Shown here one piece after another: positions 6,721-14,887 of a stretch of DNA of 19,452 nucleotides. Both the position numbers and the translations under genes were made by a program. The notes under the pieces were generated by a model. It was given only the letters and a program-made list of their open reading frames with translations. It ran no database searches and had not been told where the DNA came from. Every line of letters starts with the position of its first letter. Position 1 is the stretch's first letter. The stretch comes from Cyanothece sp. UBA12306. Lineage in GTDB: Bacteria > Cyanobacteriota > Cyanobacteriia > Cyanobacteriales > Microcystaceae. The DNA lies in the NCBI GenBank assembly GCA_003448685.1, contig DLXW01000081.1:2719-22170 (forward strand). Reading direction: 5' to 3'.

Positions 6721-8559
6721 ATGAGTGATACTGTTCTCGATGTTTGTAACCTTCGTGTTGAGTTTCCCCAAGAAGGAAAACTTCCATCTATTGTCGCCGT
6801 AGATGAAATTAGTTTTCAATTGCAAAGGGGGGAAATCTTAGGAATTGTCGGGGAGTCGGGATCAGGAAAATCAGTCACTTCCTTAGCTATCATGGGATTG
6901 ATTCCCAACCCTGGAAAAATTAGTAAAGGGGAGATCAATTTTTATCCCTCTGAAACCCCAGAAAAATTAAGCAAACTTAAACGGAATGCTAAAAAATGGC
7001 AAGACTATCGAGGGGAAAAAATTGCCATGATTTTCCAAGAACCGATGAGTTCTTTTAATCCTGTTTATAGTATTGGTTATCAATTGACAGAAGCGATTCA
7101 ACTTCATCAAAAAAATGTTAGCGATCAACAAGCAACAAATCAAGCAATAAATCTCCTCACAAAAGTTAAAATTTTTCCTAGTGATCAAGAATTAACCGAA
7201 AACTATGCAGCAAAAGAAGCTTTTTTAAAACGGTATCCCCATGAATTATCGGGAGGGCAATTACAAAGGGTTATGATCGCTATGGCAATTTCTTGTGATC
7301 CTATTTTGTTAATTGCTGATGAACCAACAACCGCTCTTGATGTTACTGTACAAAAAGAAATTTTAATACTTCTTCGGGATTTATGTAAGAGTGAAGAATA
7401 TCAAGATATGTCAATGATTTTTATATCCCATGATTTAGGAGTAATCAATGAAGTAGCTGATAAAGTGGCAGTAATGTATCAAGGAAATATTGTCGAAGAA
7501 GGGCATAAACAACAAATTCTTTATCATCCTCAACACGAATATACCAAAGGATTATTAGCTTGTCGTCCTCGTTTAGAACCCCAATTAGATCGATTACCCA
7601 TTGTAGCTGATTTTATGGGTAAAAATAATGCAGATGAAACACCGAAAGAGACAGTTGAATACAGAATTATTTCTGCTGAAGAAGAACAAAAACATCTCAA
7701 TAATTTATTGAAACAAAATGAACCTTTATTAAACGTCAAGAATTTAACGGTTGAGTTTGGGAAAACTGGAATATTTAAACAAAAAAAAGATAAGTTTAAA
7801 GCTGTTGATGATATTAGCTTTGATGTTTATCCAGGGGAAACCTTAGGATTAGTGGGAGAGTCTGGTTGTGGGAAATCAACGTTAGCAAGGACAATTTTAA
7901 GGTTAATTCCAGCAACTAAAGGTGAAATTTATTATATTGATCAAGCATCTAATAAACGTCCTATTCATAAATATTCTAGTGGAAGTAAGAGATTACGTAA
8001 TTTACGTCAAGAAATCCAAATTGTTTTCCAAAATCCCTATAATTCTCTGAACCCCCGTTTAACCATTGGTGAGGCAATAATGGAACCAATGATTATTCAT
8101 CAGACTGGAAAAAGTGCTAGTCAAAGAAAGGAAAGAGTCACTTATCTTTTAGAAAAAGTGGGTTTAAATTCTAACTGGAGTAACCGCTATCCCCATGAAT
8201 TTTCTGGGGGACAAAGACAAAGAGTTTGTATTGCCAGGGCATTAGCGCTTAATCCTCGTTTTATTATATGCGATGAGTCTGTATCTGCGCTAGATGTATC
8301 AGTACAAGCACAGGTTTTAAATTTATTAAAAGACTTACAAAAAGAATTTCAGTTAACTTATATTTTTATTTCCCATGATTTAAGTGTGGTTAGATTTATG
8401 AGCGATCGCATTATGGTGATGAACCAAGGTAAAATAGAAGAACTTGATGCCGCTGAAAAAATTATTAATCATCCTACTAAAGATTACACCAAAAAATTAA
8501 TTAGTTCTATTCCCCATTTTCCTGAAGATATTTCTTGGTTACAACATAAAACAGAGTAA
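6721..8559 (+). CDS. Fused double ATPase of a dipeptide/oligopeptide-type ABC transporter (DppD-DppF like)
   Basis: 612 residues with two complete ABC ATPase domains in tandem, as in GsiA or YejF. Domain 1 has Walker A GESGSGKS (44-51), Q-loop FQEPMSSFNP (105-114), signature LSGGQ (176-180), Walker B ILLIADE (195-201) and H-loop SHD (236-238). Domain 2 has Walker A GESGCGKS (379-386), FQNPYNSLNP (436-445), signature FSGGQ (494-498), Walker B FIICDE (514-519) and SHD (551-553). Both catalytic glutamates are present, so both sites look active. It would power import of peptides, glutathione or related solutes at the inner membrane. No permease or binding-protein gene is adjacent, which is common for cyanobacterial ABC systems. 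The start is set at ATG 6721 (MSDTVLDVCNLRVEF); a TTG at 6604 would add about 39 residues with no family match. A small cupin-like gene follows after 5 bases. Confidence 0.9.
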   Translation: MSDTVLDVCNLRVEFPQEGKLPSIVAVDEISFQLQRGEILGIVGESGSGKSVTSLAIMGLIPNPGKISKGEINFYPSETPEKLSKLKRNAKKWQDYRGEKIAMIFQEPMSSFNPVYSIGYQLTEAIQLHQKNVSDQQATNQAINLLTKVKIFPSDQELTENYAAKEAFLKRYPHELSGGQLQRVMIAMAISCDPILLIADEPTTALDVTVQKEILILLRDLCKSEEYQDMSMIFISHDLGVINEVADKVAVMYQGNIVEEGHKQQILYHPQHEYTKGLLACRPRLEPQLDRLPIVADFMGKNNADETPKETVEYRIISAEEEQKHLNNLLKQNEPLLNVKNLTVEFGKTGIFKQKKDKFKAVDDISFDVYPGETLGLVGESGCGKSTLARTILRLIPATKGEIYYIDQASNKRPIHKYSSGSKRLRNLRQEIQIVFQNPYNSLNPRLTIGEAIMEPMIIHQTGKSASQRKERVTYLLEKVGLNSNWSNRYPHEFSGGQRQRVCIARALALNPRFIICDESVSALDVSVQAQVLNLLKDLQKEFQLTYIFISHDLSVVRFMSDRIMVMNQGKIEELDAAEKIINHPTKDYTKKLISSIPHFPEDISWLQHKTE

Positions 8560-8564
8560 AGCTT

Positions 8565-9038
8565 ATGTTATTAAATCTGCTCGAAAAATTAGGGCGTAAA
8601 CGCATAATTTATGATCGAGATGGGGTAAATCCCTATTTAGTTCGTTATTATCTATTTTTTGCCGATAAAATGACGGAAGAAGAACCGGCAAAAAATCTTC
8701 CTTTCAACTTAATGTTACACCATATTTGTTTGAGTGATCCTGATGACTTACACGATCACCCTTGGTGGTATGCAACCCTAATTTTGAAAGGAGGATATTG
8801 GGAAATTACACCAGAAGGTAAGTTTTGGCGTGGCCCTGGACATTTTAGGATTCGTTCTCCTGAGTCCCTTCACCGCATAGAAATTAGCAAAGAGTCTCAG
8901 GGTTCTTGGAGTTTATTCTTTTGTGGTAAAAGAGTTAAAAATTGGGGATTTATTAAGGAAGGACAATGGATTGATCATAGACAGTATCTTAAGCAAAGAA
9001 AAGAAAATTTGATGGTCAACTCGATTGAGCAATTTTAG
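8565..9038 (+). CDS. Small cupin-like metal-binding protein, function unknown
   Basis: 157 residues. The central block LHHICLSDPDDLHDHPWW (51-68) gives histidines 52, 53, 63 and 65. It is followed by LILKGGYWE (72-80) with a candidate metal-ligand glutamate, and then FRIRSPESLHRIEI (94-107) with His103. This HxH...E...H order fits the two conserved motifs of a single-domain cupin, similar in outline to cysteine-dioxygenase-like or uncharacterised cupins. No signal peptide is present, so it is cytoplasmic. It starts only 5 bases after the ABC ATPase stop, so the two are almost certainly co-transcribed; whether the cupin modifies or senses the transported solute is speculation. No substrate can be assigned. 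Confidence 0.68.
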   Translation: MLLNLLEKLGRKRIIYDRDGVNPYLVRYYLFFADKMTEEEPAKNLPFNLMLHHICLSDPDDLHDHPWWYATLILKGGYWEITPEGKFWRGPGHFRIRSPESLHRIEISKESQGSWSLFFCGKRVKNWGFIKEGQWIDHRQYLKQRKENLMVNSIEQF

Positions 9039-9191
9039 ATTTTAGATTTTTAATTTTTCTCTGCTTAAGAGACTTTGGGCTTGTTTTTAACTAAAAATTT
9101 TTTGGTCAATAGCCAATAAGTTGATTTAGGTTAATCAAAGGCAAAAAATAACGATCAATATTTTATTCTAAGCCCTAATTAAACCTACTCT

Positions 9192-10643
9192 TTAAATCTT
9201 ACTTAGAGCATCTTGTAAACGGAGTTTATCCCATCCTTTTTGATGTAATAAGAGCCAAGATTGAACTAAATCAGGTCCGTGTAATTCTCCCATTAAACCG
9301 GCCCTAAGAGAACGCATGATTAAACCTTTTTTGACCTTAAAAGATTTGGTTACTTGTTTAATAATCTCCTTAGCACCATCTTCAGTTAATTGATCATAAT
9401 TAGCCAAACTATCAAGAATAGATGGCATAATTTCTTTAACCCCATCTTGTTTAAGTTGGGCGATCGCCTCTTCACTATAAGTTACAGTTTCTCCAAATAA
9501 TAAACGGCTTTCTTGAACCGCATCCGTCAACCTAGTTAAACTAGGGCCAATCAAAGTAGCCAATTTTTCTAACCAAGGGCGATCGCTTTCTAAATTGACT
9601 ACATAACCGACATCTTGCCAATAGGGAAAAGCCAAGTCAACTAATTGCGAAGCTGGAACTTGATGGAGATACTGACTATTAATCCAATCTAGTTTATCCC
9701 AATCAAATTTTGCTCCTGCTTTATTCACCCTTTCGAGACTAAATTCCTTAGCTGCTTCGGTGAGGGTAAAAATTTCTCGAGTTGAGTCTGGGGGAGTCCA
9801 ACCCAAAAGCGTCATATAATTAGCCAGAGCTTCGGGTAAAAAGCCCATTTTACGGAAGTCATCAATAGATGTTACCCCATCGCGTTTAGATAATTTCCGT
9901 CCCTCCTGATTCAAAATTAAAGGAGTGTGAGCAAATTCTGGCACTGCTCCCCCGAATGCTTCATAAAGTAAAATTTGTTTAGCGGTATTAGCGATGTGAT
10001 CTTCCCCACGAATAACCTGGGTAATTTTCATCTCGAGATCATCGATCACCACTGCTAAATTGTATAAAGGTTGTCCGAAGGTTTCTCCTTCTTGTTGAGG
10101 AATACGAGCAATCACCATGTCCCCACCAAGATCGCTACCTTTCCAGACTACTTGACCCCTAACCAAGTCATTCCAGACAATTTCGCGTTCATCGTCAATA
10201 ATAAAACGGATGACTGGTTTTCTCCCCTCTTCCTCAAAGGCCTGACATTCTGCTTCAGTCAGGTGACGATGGCGGTTATCATAGCGAGGGGCTTGGTTTT
10301 TTGCCTTTTGTTCCTCTCTCATCTGTTCTAATTCTGTGGAGGTACAATAACAACGATAGGCAAAACCCTTATCCAATAAGGTTTGAATCCCTTGACGGTA
10401 GAGATCAAGACGTTGGGTTTGGAAAAATGGCCCCTCATCCCAGTTTAAACCTAACCAAAGCAGGCCTGATTTAATATTTTCCGTGTATTCTGGGCGTGAT
10501 CGCTCAAGATCTGTATCTTCAATGCGTAGAATAAATTTACCACCCTGATTACGGGCAAATAACCAGTTAAAAACAGCAGTTCTGGCAGTTCCAATGTGTA
10601 GATTTCCGGTGGGACTTGGTGCAATACGAACTCTGACTGTCAC
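9192..10643 (-). CDS. gltX: Glutamyl-tRNA synthetase
   Basis: Charges tRNA-Glu with glutamate in the cytoplasm. In cyanobacteria the product also feeds tetrapyrrole synthesis and, because there is usually no GlnRS, the tRNA-Gln transamidation route (established background). The 483 residues are the normal class I length. The HIGH box is [12 protein letters not shown] (9-20), the substrate block [13 protein letters not shown] is at 37-49, and the KMSKS box is KLSKRDG (250-256). A CYC pair at 98-100 lies where many GluRS proteins have their zinc site, but the second CxC pair is not evident. The start is a GTG at 10643-10641, fixed by AGGAG seven bases upstream. It is the last gene of a minus-strand run behind the ABC permease (83-bp gap). 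Confidence 0.97.
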   Translation of the reverse strand: MTVRVRIAPSPTGNLHIGTARTAVFNWLFARNQGGKFILRIEDTDLERSRPEYTENIKSGLLWLGLNWDEGPFFQTQRLDLYRQGIQTLLDKGFAYRCYCTSTELEQMREEQKAKNQAPRYDNRHRHLTEAECQAFEEEGRKPVIRFIIDDEREIVWNDLVRGQVVWKGSDLGGDMVIARIPQQEGETFGQPLYNLAVVIDDLEMKITQVIRGEDHIANTAKQILLYEAFGGAVPEFAHTPLILNQEGRKLSKRDGVTSIDDFRKMGFLPEALANYMTLLGWTPPDSTREIFTLTEAAKEFSLERVNKAGAKFDWDKLDWINSQYLHQVPASQLVDLAFPYWQDVGYVVNLESDRPWLEKLATLIGPSLTRLTDAVQESRLLFGETVTYSEEAIAQLKQDGVKEIMPSILDSLANYDQLTEDGAKEIIKQVTKSFKVKKGLIMRSLRAGLMGELHGPDLVQSWLLLHQKGWDKLRLQDALSKI

Positions 10644-10650
10644 GACATCT

Positions 10651-10655
10651 CTCCT
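10651..10655 (-). promoter_or_regulatory. Shine-Dalgarno that fixes the gltX GTG start
   Basis: On the minus strand, AGGAG is followed by seven bases and then GTG at 10643. The only nearby ATG (on the minus strand just upstream) is out of frame and meets TGA at once, so the GTG is the start best supported by the sequence. Confidence 0.7.
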
Positions 10656-10726
10656 GTGCCTAATATTTGCTGTTACTCAATTATGGTTGATACGATCTTG
10701 AGTTTATCACTTTTGCCTTGGCCAAA

Positions 10727-11602
10727 CTAAGCTCTTTCAACAATAAAAGGCATAGCCAAGCGATAAAAAATCCATCCTAATATTACTGACAAAATAGACA
10801 CCACACTGGCGATCCAAAATCCTAATGGTTGAGAAACCACGCCAGTGGTTGCTAGATCTCTAGTAGTTACAAGTAAAGGAGTAACTGGGTTAATTTTTAT
10901 CAATATTGCCCAGAAACTTTCGCGAGGAACAGGATAAATAACCGGGGTGATAAATAGCCAAAGTCGAATTGTATAGCTTATAACCTTCTTGACATCGCCA
11001 TAAAGGCAAGAAAATGGACCGGCAAATAATCCAATTGCTGTGGCAAACATGAGCAAGTGAATAAAAGCAACCGGCGCGAGTAATAGATTCCAAGTTACCC
11101 CAATTTTAAACCAAATAAAGAAGAAAATAATCGGAATTAATTGAATGAAAAAATTAAATATAATCTGTCCTAACTGAGCAATAACAAAGGCTTCAGGAGG
11201 AACCTTTAATTTCATTAACATTGATTTAGCATTTCTAGCAGATGACATAATACTGTTGATAGTCTGGGTAAAAGTTTGCCAGAGGGTCATACTAAAAACT
11301 ACGTAAACTGGATAGGGAATGTCCGTATCTCCTATATTAAACACCCCTGTCTTTCTGAGGAAGGTTAAACCAGCAGCAGCGACTAAAGGGGGAATAAATG
11401 CCCAGATAATGCCTAAAATTGATTGACGATATTGGGACTGAATGTCGCGTTTTAAGAGTTGCCAAGCTAATTCCCTTGATCCGAGTAAATCTTGCCACAT
11501 TTCTTCAAAGAAGATTAACGGATGTCTCAGACGACTTTCGGGTTCATAGACAATCACAGGCATTGGTTTCTTAGTCTTGATGGGGTCTGGCGATGAATTC
11601 AA
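10727..11602 (-). CDS. ABC-2 type exporter permease (polysaccharide/polyol phosphate export family)
   Basis: 291 residues with the ABC-2 membrane domain layout seen in Wzm/TagG/KpsM-like permeases that export O-antigen, teichoic acid or capsule chains. A cytoplasmic N-terminus leads into the family hallmark SQYRQSILGIIWAFIPPL (56-73). Further membrane helices lie at about 98-117, 140-163, 172-194, 207-223 and 262-283, with YGDVKKVISY (201-210) in the cytoplasmic loop and LFITPVIYP (216-224) as a second family block. The C-terminus PFIVERA is also typical. The start is a TTG at 11602 with a strong AAGGAGG eight bases upstream; the next in-frame ATG (codon 14) lacks this. No ATPase partner is adjacent, so it must pair with one encoded elsewhere. 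It lies 74 bases after the helicase gene and may share its transcript. Confidence 0.88.
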   Translation of the reverse strand: MNSSPDPIKTKKPMPVIVYEPESRLRHPLIFFEEMWQDLLGSRELAWQLLKRDIQSQYRQSILGIIWAFIPPLVAAAGLTFLRKTGVFNIGDTDIPYPVYVVFSMTLWQTFTQTINSIMSSARNAKSMLMKLKVPPEAFVIAQLGQIIFNFFIQLIPIIFFFIWFKIGVTWNLLLAPVAFIHLLMFATAIGLFAGPFSCLYGDVKKVISYTIRLWLFITPVIYPVPRESFWAILIKINPVTPLLVTTRDLATTGVVSQPLGFWIASVVSILSVILGWIFYRLAMPFIVERA

Positions 11603-11610
11603 TACGAAAT

Positions 11611-11617
11611 CCTCCTT
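11611..11617 (-). promoter_or_regulatory. Strong Shine-Dalgarno that supports a TTG start
   Basis: The minus strand reads AAGGAGG followed by eight bases and TTG at 11602. A near-perfect anti-16S match at ideal spacing makes the TTG the best start of the ABC-2 permease in place of the ATG 13 codons on. Confidence 0.75.
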
Positions 11618-11676
11618 AATGATGTTTCTTATTCGTCTGACTTATTTTACTTTTATCTTTGAATAATTATTATGAC

Positions 11677-14010
11677 TTAATCACTACGTTCCATCCTTGC
11701 TACTCGAGGATCAATAATTTTTTGTCCTAATCCTGGAAATTTAACGGCTAGATTAGTATTTTCATGTTTTCCTAAAATATGAGTGACCTCTCCTTCTCCA
11801 AAAATCTCATGAATTACGCGATCGCCCACAGACCAATTTTGATTAGATATCTTCAATGTTTTAGTCTTAGAGGCAGTTGATTTACGACGATATGGAACGG
11901 ATTTAGGATTAACATTACTCTTGATTAAACCTGATGGTAATTCTTGTAAAAATCGTGATGGCATTTTGTTTTCTTTTGAACCCCAAACAAATCTTTCTCG
12001 TGCATAGGTCAAAAATAATTGTTCTTGGGCGCGGGTAATTCCTACATAGCATAAACGCCTTTCTTCTTCTAATGCTAAAGGATCACTTATGCTACGACCA
12101 TGGGGTAACAATCCTTCTTCTAAACCTACTAGAAAAACTATAGGAAATTCTAATCCTTTGGCTGAATGAAGAGTCATTAACGCAACTTTTTCTTGTGCTT
12201 CTTTTAAATCATCAAGATCAGAAGCTAACGAAGCATTAGATAAAAATCCCTGTAAACTTTTATCTTCTGTATCTTCTTGAAATTGTAAAACTGCATTATA
12301 TAGCTCAAAAATATTAGCTAATCTATTGTCTGCTTCTTCAGTTCCTTTTTGTTTTAAATCATCTAAATAACCAGAAATTTCCATCACTTGATTGAGAATT
12401 TCTGCCCCCGATAAACTGTCTAACTTTTCCTGAAAAGATTTAATGATATTAGCAAATTTATTGACTGATTTTGCCGCTCTTCCCGCCAAAGTATTAACCG
12501 AGGTTTCATCAGAAATAATTTCCCAAAGAGGAATCTCTAATTCCTGGGCGGCTTTCAATAAAGAGTCTAGGGAAGTCTTCCCAATTCCTCGACGTGGAGT
12601 GTTAATAATTCTCAGTAAACTAACGGTATCTGCGGGGTTGACAATTAGACGTAAATAGGCTAAAGCATCTTTGATTTCTTGGCGGTCATAAAACTTAAAT
12701 CCTCCTACTATATTATAGGGAATATTATTCTGAATTAAGCGGTCTTCAAAGGGACGGGATTGGGCATTAATTCGATAAAGTATGGAGAAATTACCCCAAT
12801 TCAATTCGGGATTTTCTTCGATCAACTTTTGCATTTGTTCAATAACCAATTCTGATTCAATTTTTTCGTTTTCTGCCTGATAACAGTAAATTGATTCTCC
12901 TAATCCTCGAGTAGGTTTAAGAACTTTATCAATGCGTTGGCTATTATTTTTAATTAAATCATTAGCTGCTTGTAAAATATTTTCTCTTGAGCGATAATTT
13001 TCCTCTAGTTTAACCATAGTTATGGTATCTTCATCGGGTAATCCATCCCCAAAGTCTTCTTGAAAATTGAGCAGTATTCTAAAGTCTGCCATGCGAAAAC
13101 TGTAAATAGATTGATCAGCATCTCCTACCACAAAAATAGAGCGATTTTGCCAATTGTATTGACTTTTTTTAGCTTCTCCATTAGTAGCAAGTAAGCGGAT
13201 TAGCTCGTATTGAATTTGGTTGGTATCTTGATATTCGTCTACTAAAATGTGTTTAAATTGGTTGTGCCAATAGCCTAAAATTGATTCATTTTGTTGAAAA
13301 ATTCGTACAGGAACTAAAATCAAATCGTCAAAATCCAGGGCATTATTAGCAGCTAGTTGTGCTTGATATTCGCGATAAACATCAGCAATAACACGAGTTT
13401 TATAAGCAGGATTATTTTGAAGATATTGATCAGGAGAAAATCCTAAGTTTTTGGCGTTACTGATTTGATAACGTACGGAGCGATGGTTAAATTGCTTATC
13501 ATCTAAATTGAACTGTTTAGTTACAATATTTTTCACCAAATTTTGGGCATCAGATTCATCAAAAATCGAAAAATTACGCTGCCATTGTCTTCCTAATTCA
13601 TCTTGATATTTATTGATATCATAGCGTAAAATTCGAGCGCATAAACTATGAAAAGTACCAATCCAAAGTTTTTTAGTTGTAGTTTTATAAATGTTAGACA
13701 GCAGTTGCCTTTGCTCATACTCCGAAAGTAACTCAAAAGGTTGTTCGTGTTTATTCCAAGCCATCCCTTGGGCAAAAATCCTCTCAATTCTTTCTTTCAT
13801 TTCCTTAGCAGCCTTATTGGTAAAGGTAACAGCTAGAATAGATTCAGGATCAACTTGATGATGACTGATCAGATGGGCAATTCTGTAGGTCAAAGCTCGG
13901 GTTTTTCCCGAACCGGCACCAGCTACGACTAACAAAGGTCCACAAAAGTGTTCAACGGCTAGACGTTGTGGATGATTGAGTTGAGCAAGAAAATCGGGTT
14001 TAACTACCAT
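11677..14010 (-). CDS. pcrA: UvrD/PcrA-family superfamily 1A DNA helicase
   Basis: 777 residues, a full-length 3'-to-5' helicase for nucleotide excision repair, replication restart and displacement of proteins from DNA. In order: Q-motif LNHPQRLAVE (11-20), Walker A GAGSGKT (31-37), motif Ia AVTFTNKAAKEM (60-71), motif Ib IGTFHS (117-122), motif II DEYQDTN (258-264), motif III GDADQSIYSFRMAD (296-309), motif IV region ENYRSRENI, motif V LMTLHSAKGLEF, and motif VI VGITRAQEQLF. The C-terminal WSVGDRVIHEIFGEGEV is the Tudor-like tail that in PcrA/UvrD contacts RNA polymerase. The ATG at 14010 matches the family N-terminus. PcrA and UvrD are not cleanly separable by eye. It is transcribed away from Yfr1 and leads a minus-strand run to gltX. 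Confidence 0.94.
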   Translation of the reverse strand: MVVKPDFLAQLNHPQRLAVEHFCGPLLVVAGAGSGKTRALTYRIAHLISHHQVDPESILAVTFTNKAAKEMKERIERIFAQGMAWNKHEQPFELLSEYEQRQLLSNIYKTTTKKLWIGTFHSLCARILRYDINKYQDELGRQWQRNFSIFDESDAQNLVKNIVTKQFNLDDKQFNHRSVRYQISNAKNLGFSPDQYLQNNPAYKTRVIADVYREYQAQLAANNALDFDDLILVPVRIFQQNESILGYWHNQFKHILVDEYQDTNQIQYELIRLLATNGEAKKSQYNWQNRSIFVVGDADQSIYSFRMADFRILLNFQEDFGDGLPDEDTITMVKLEENYRSRENILQAANDLIKNNSQRIDKVLKPTRGLGESIYCYQAENEKIESELVIEQMQKLIEENPELNWGNFSILYRINAQSRPFEDRLIQNNIPYNIVGGFKFYDRQEIKDALAYLRLIVNPADTVSLLRIINTPRRGIGKTSLDSLLKAAQELEIPLWEIISDETSVNTLAGRAAKSVNKFANIIKSFQEKLDSLSGAEILNQVMEISGYLDDLKQKGTEEADNRLANIFELYNAVLQFQEDTEDKSLQGFLSNASLASDLDDLKEAQEKVALMTLHSAKGLEFPIVFLVGLEEGLLPHGRSISDPLALEEERRLCYVGITRAQEQLFLTYARERFVWGSKENKMPSRFLQELPSGLIKSNVNPKSVPYRRKSTASKTKTLKISNQNWSVGDRVIHEIFGEGEVTHILGKHENTNLAVKFPGLGQKIIDPRVARMERSD

Positions 14011-14204
14011 GAGAATCAGATTAAGCTATCTATTAAGGTCTATTTTTGGGGGATTAGAGCTCAAATAAGGTCATAAAATGTTTTTAATTATTAAACTAAA
14101 AGCGATCGCTCTTCTCCAATTTAAGGTAAAATTACTCATCATAGCACTTTGATTACTAAAAAATTCCTTAATTGTGCCAAAAAATTTGCGTCAAAATCGA
14201 AATT

Positions 14205-14223
14205 GTCCTTTACAATAGAGATA
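14205..14223 (+). promoter_or_regulatory. Putative Yfr1 promoter -10 region
   Basis: TACAAT at 14211-14216 lies 8 bases before the first base of the Yfr1 5' stem (14224), the expected distance for a -10 box and transcription start. A -35 match is poor: TTGCGT at 14186-14191 would give a 19-bp spacer. Confidence 0.5.
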
Positions 14224-14301
14224 GCGGGGGCGAAAGCCTCTGTTCACTCCTCACACCACACTCCGTCCGCACACCAATGATGTTCGGACGGTTTCTTTTT
14301 T
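14224..14301 (+). ncRNA. yfr1: Yfr1, cyanobacterial small regulatory RNA
   Basis: Yfr1 is a short trans-acting RNA found across cyanobacteria whose unpaired conserved element base-pairs with mRNAs such as those of outer membrane proteins (established knowledge). The diagnostic element ACTCCTCACACC is present exactly at 14246-14257. It lies between a 5' hairpin, GCGGGGGC (14224-14231) / GCCTCTGT (14236-14243) closed by a GAAA tetraloop with G-U pairs, and a 3' terminator hairpin, CCGTCCG (14263-14269) / CGGACGG (14285-14291), followed by TTTCTTTTTT. This is the known Yfr1 architecture: stem, single-stranded motif, stem with U-tract. Location also fits, since yfr1 is known next to trxA in some cyanobacteria; here trxA begins 166 bases downstream on the same strand. 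The 5' end is inferred from the stem and the -10 box. Confidence 0.95.
14263..14301 (+). terminator. Rho-independent terminator of Yfr1
   Basis: A 7-bp GC-rich stem, CCGTCCG (14263-14269) / CGGACGG (14285-14291), has a 15-base loop (ACA/TGT inside it could add three pairs) and is followed directly by TTTCTTTTTT. It forms the 3' stem-loop of Yfr1 and should separate it from trxA transcription. Confidence 0.88.
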
Positions 14302-14467
14302 AACCCCCATGGTCAACCTGAGCTAGATGTTTTGGGAGCATAATCCGACAAATAATTAATAGATTTGTAAAATTATGTCAGCCTGTTGTGTAAATCGAGA
14401 TAGTTTCCGCTATGGTAGAATTTGAGAGTATTCTAGAGACGCGTTAGCAATTAAAGGAATTCTTGCT
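14302..14467 (+). promoter_or_regulatory. trxA leader with putative promoter and Shine-Dalgarno
   Basis: A candidate -10 box TAGAAT is at 14416-14421, with no good -35 at normal spacing. AAAGGA at 14453-14458 lies nine bases before the trxA ATG at 14468 and is the likely ribosome binding site. No riboswitch was recognised in the 166 bases between the Yfr1 terminator and trxA. Confidence 0.45.
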
Positions 14468-14794
14468 ATGTCAACAAAGCCAACCGAAGTTACAGATGAG
14501 AAGTTTAAGGACGACGTTTTAGACAGCGATATTCCTGTTCTAGTGGATTTTTGGGCTCCTTGGTGCGGTCCTTGTCGAATGGTTGCTCCAGTGGTGGAAG
14601 AAATTGCCGAACAATACGACGGTAAAGTCAAAGTTGTCAAACTTAACACTGATGATAACCCCCAGACAGCTAGTCAGTATGGGATTCGCAGCATTCCTAC
14701 TCTAATGATTTTTAAGGGAGGTCAACGGGTAGATATGGTCGTCGGGGCAGTTCCCAAGACGACTCTAGCCAATACTTTGGAAAAATATCTCTAA
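14468..14794 (+). CDS. trxA: Thioredoxin (m-type-like)
   Basis: 108-residue cytoplasmic dithiol oxidoreductase that reduces target disulfides and, in cyanobacteria, links ferredoxin-thioredoxin reductase to metabolic enzymes. The active site [11 protein letters not shown] is at 28-38 with the canonical WCGPC (32-36). The buried-aspartate strand VLVDFWA precedes it, and [12 protein letters not shown] (about 74-85) carries the conserved cis-proline. Length and sequence suit the standard TrxA/m-type group. It lies downstream of Yfr1 with its own Shine-Dalgarno, and is convergent with the gene ending at 14888, with a hairpin between them. Confidence 0.97.
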   Translation: MSTKPTEVTDEKFKDDVLDSDIPVLVDFWAPWCGPCRMVAPVVEEIAEQYDGKVKVVKLNTDDNPQTASQYGIRSIPTLMIFKGGQRVDMVVGAVPKTTLANTLEKYL

Positions 14795-14819
14795 AATCCT
14801 ATCGGAAAGGTTAGAGGTC

Positions 14820-14846
14820 GGGGCGACTCATTTACGAGTCTACCCC
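14820..14846. terminator. Hairpin between convergent genes, possible bidirectional terminator
   Basis: GGGG (14820-14823), one base, GACTC (14825-14829), loop ATTTAC, GAGTC (14836-14840), two bases, CCCC (14843-14846). It lies between trxA (plus, stop at 14794) and a minus-strand gene (stop at 14888). There is only a short TTT after the stem, so it is not a strong classical terminator. It may instead be a copy of a dispersed palindromic repeat. Confidence 0.42.
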
Positions 14847-14887
14847 TTTCAGGGTTTTGAAAGTTTTGTGAATGGTTGCTATTTGAT

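Noticed and set aside
10071..10331. 86-codon plus-strand frame inside gltX
   Set aside because: Antisense shadow of a conserved synthetase; no ribosome binding site or family match.
14410..14649. 79-codon minus-strand frame overlapping trxA
   Set aside because: Low-complexity Ser/Thr-rich shadow of trxA.
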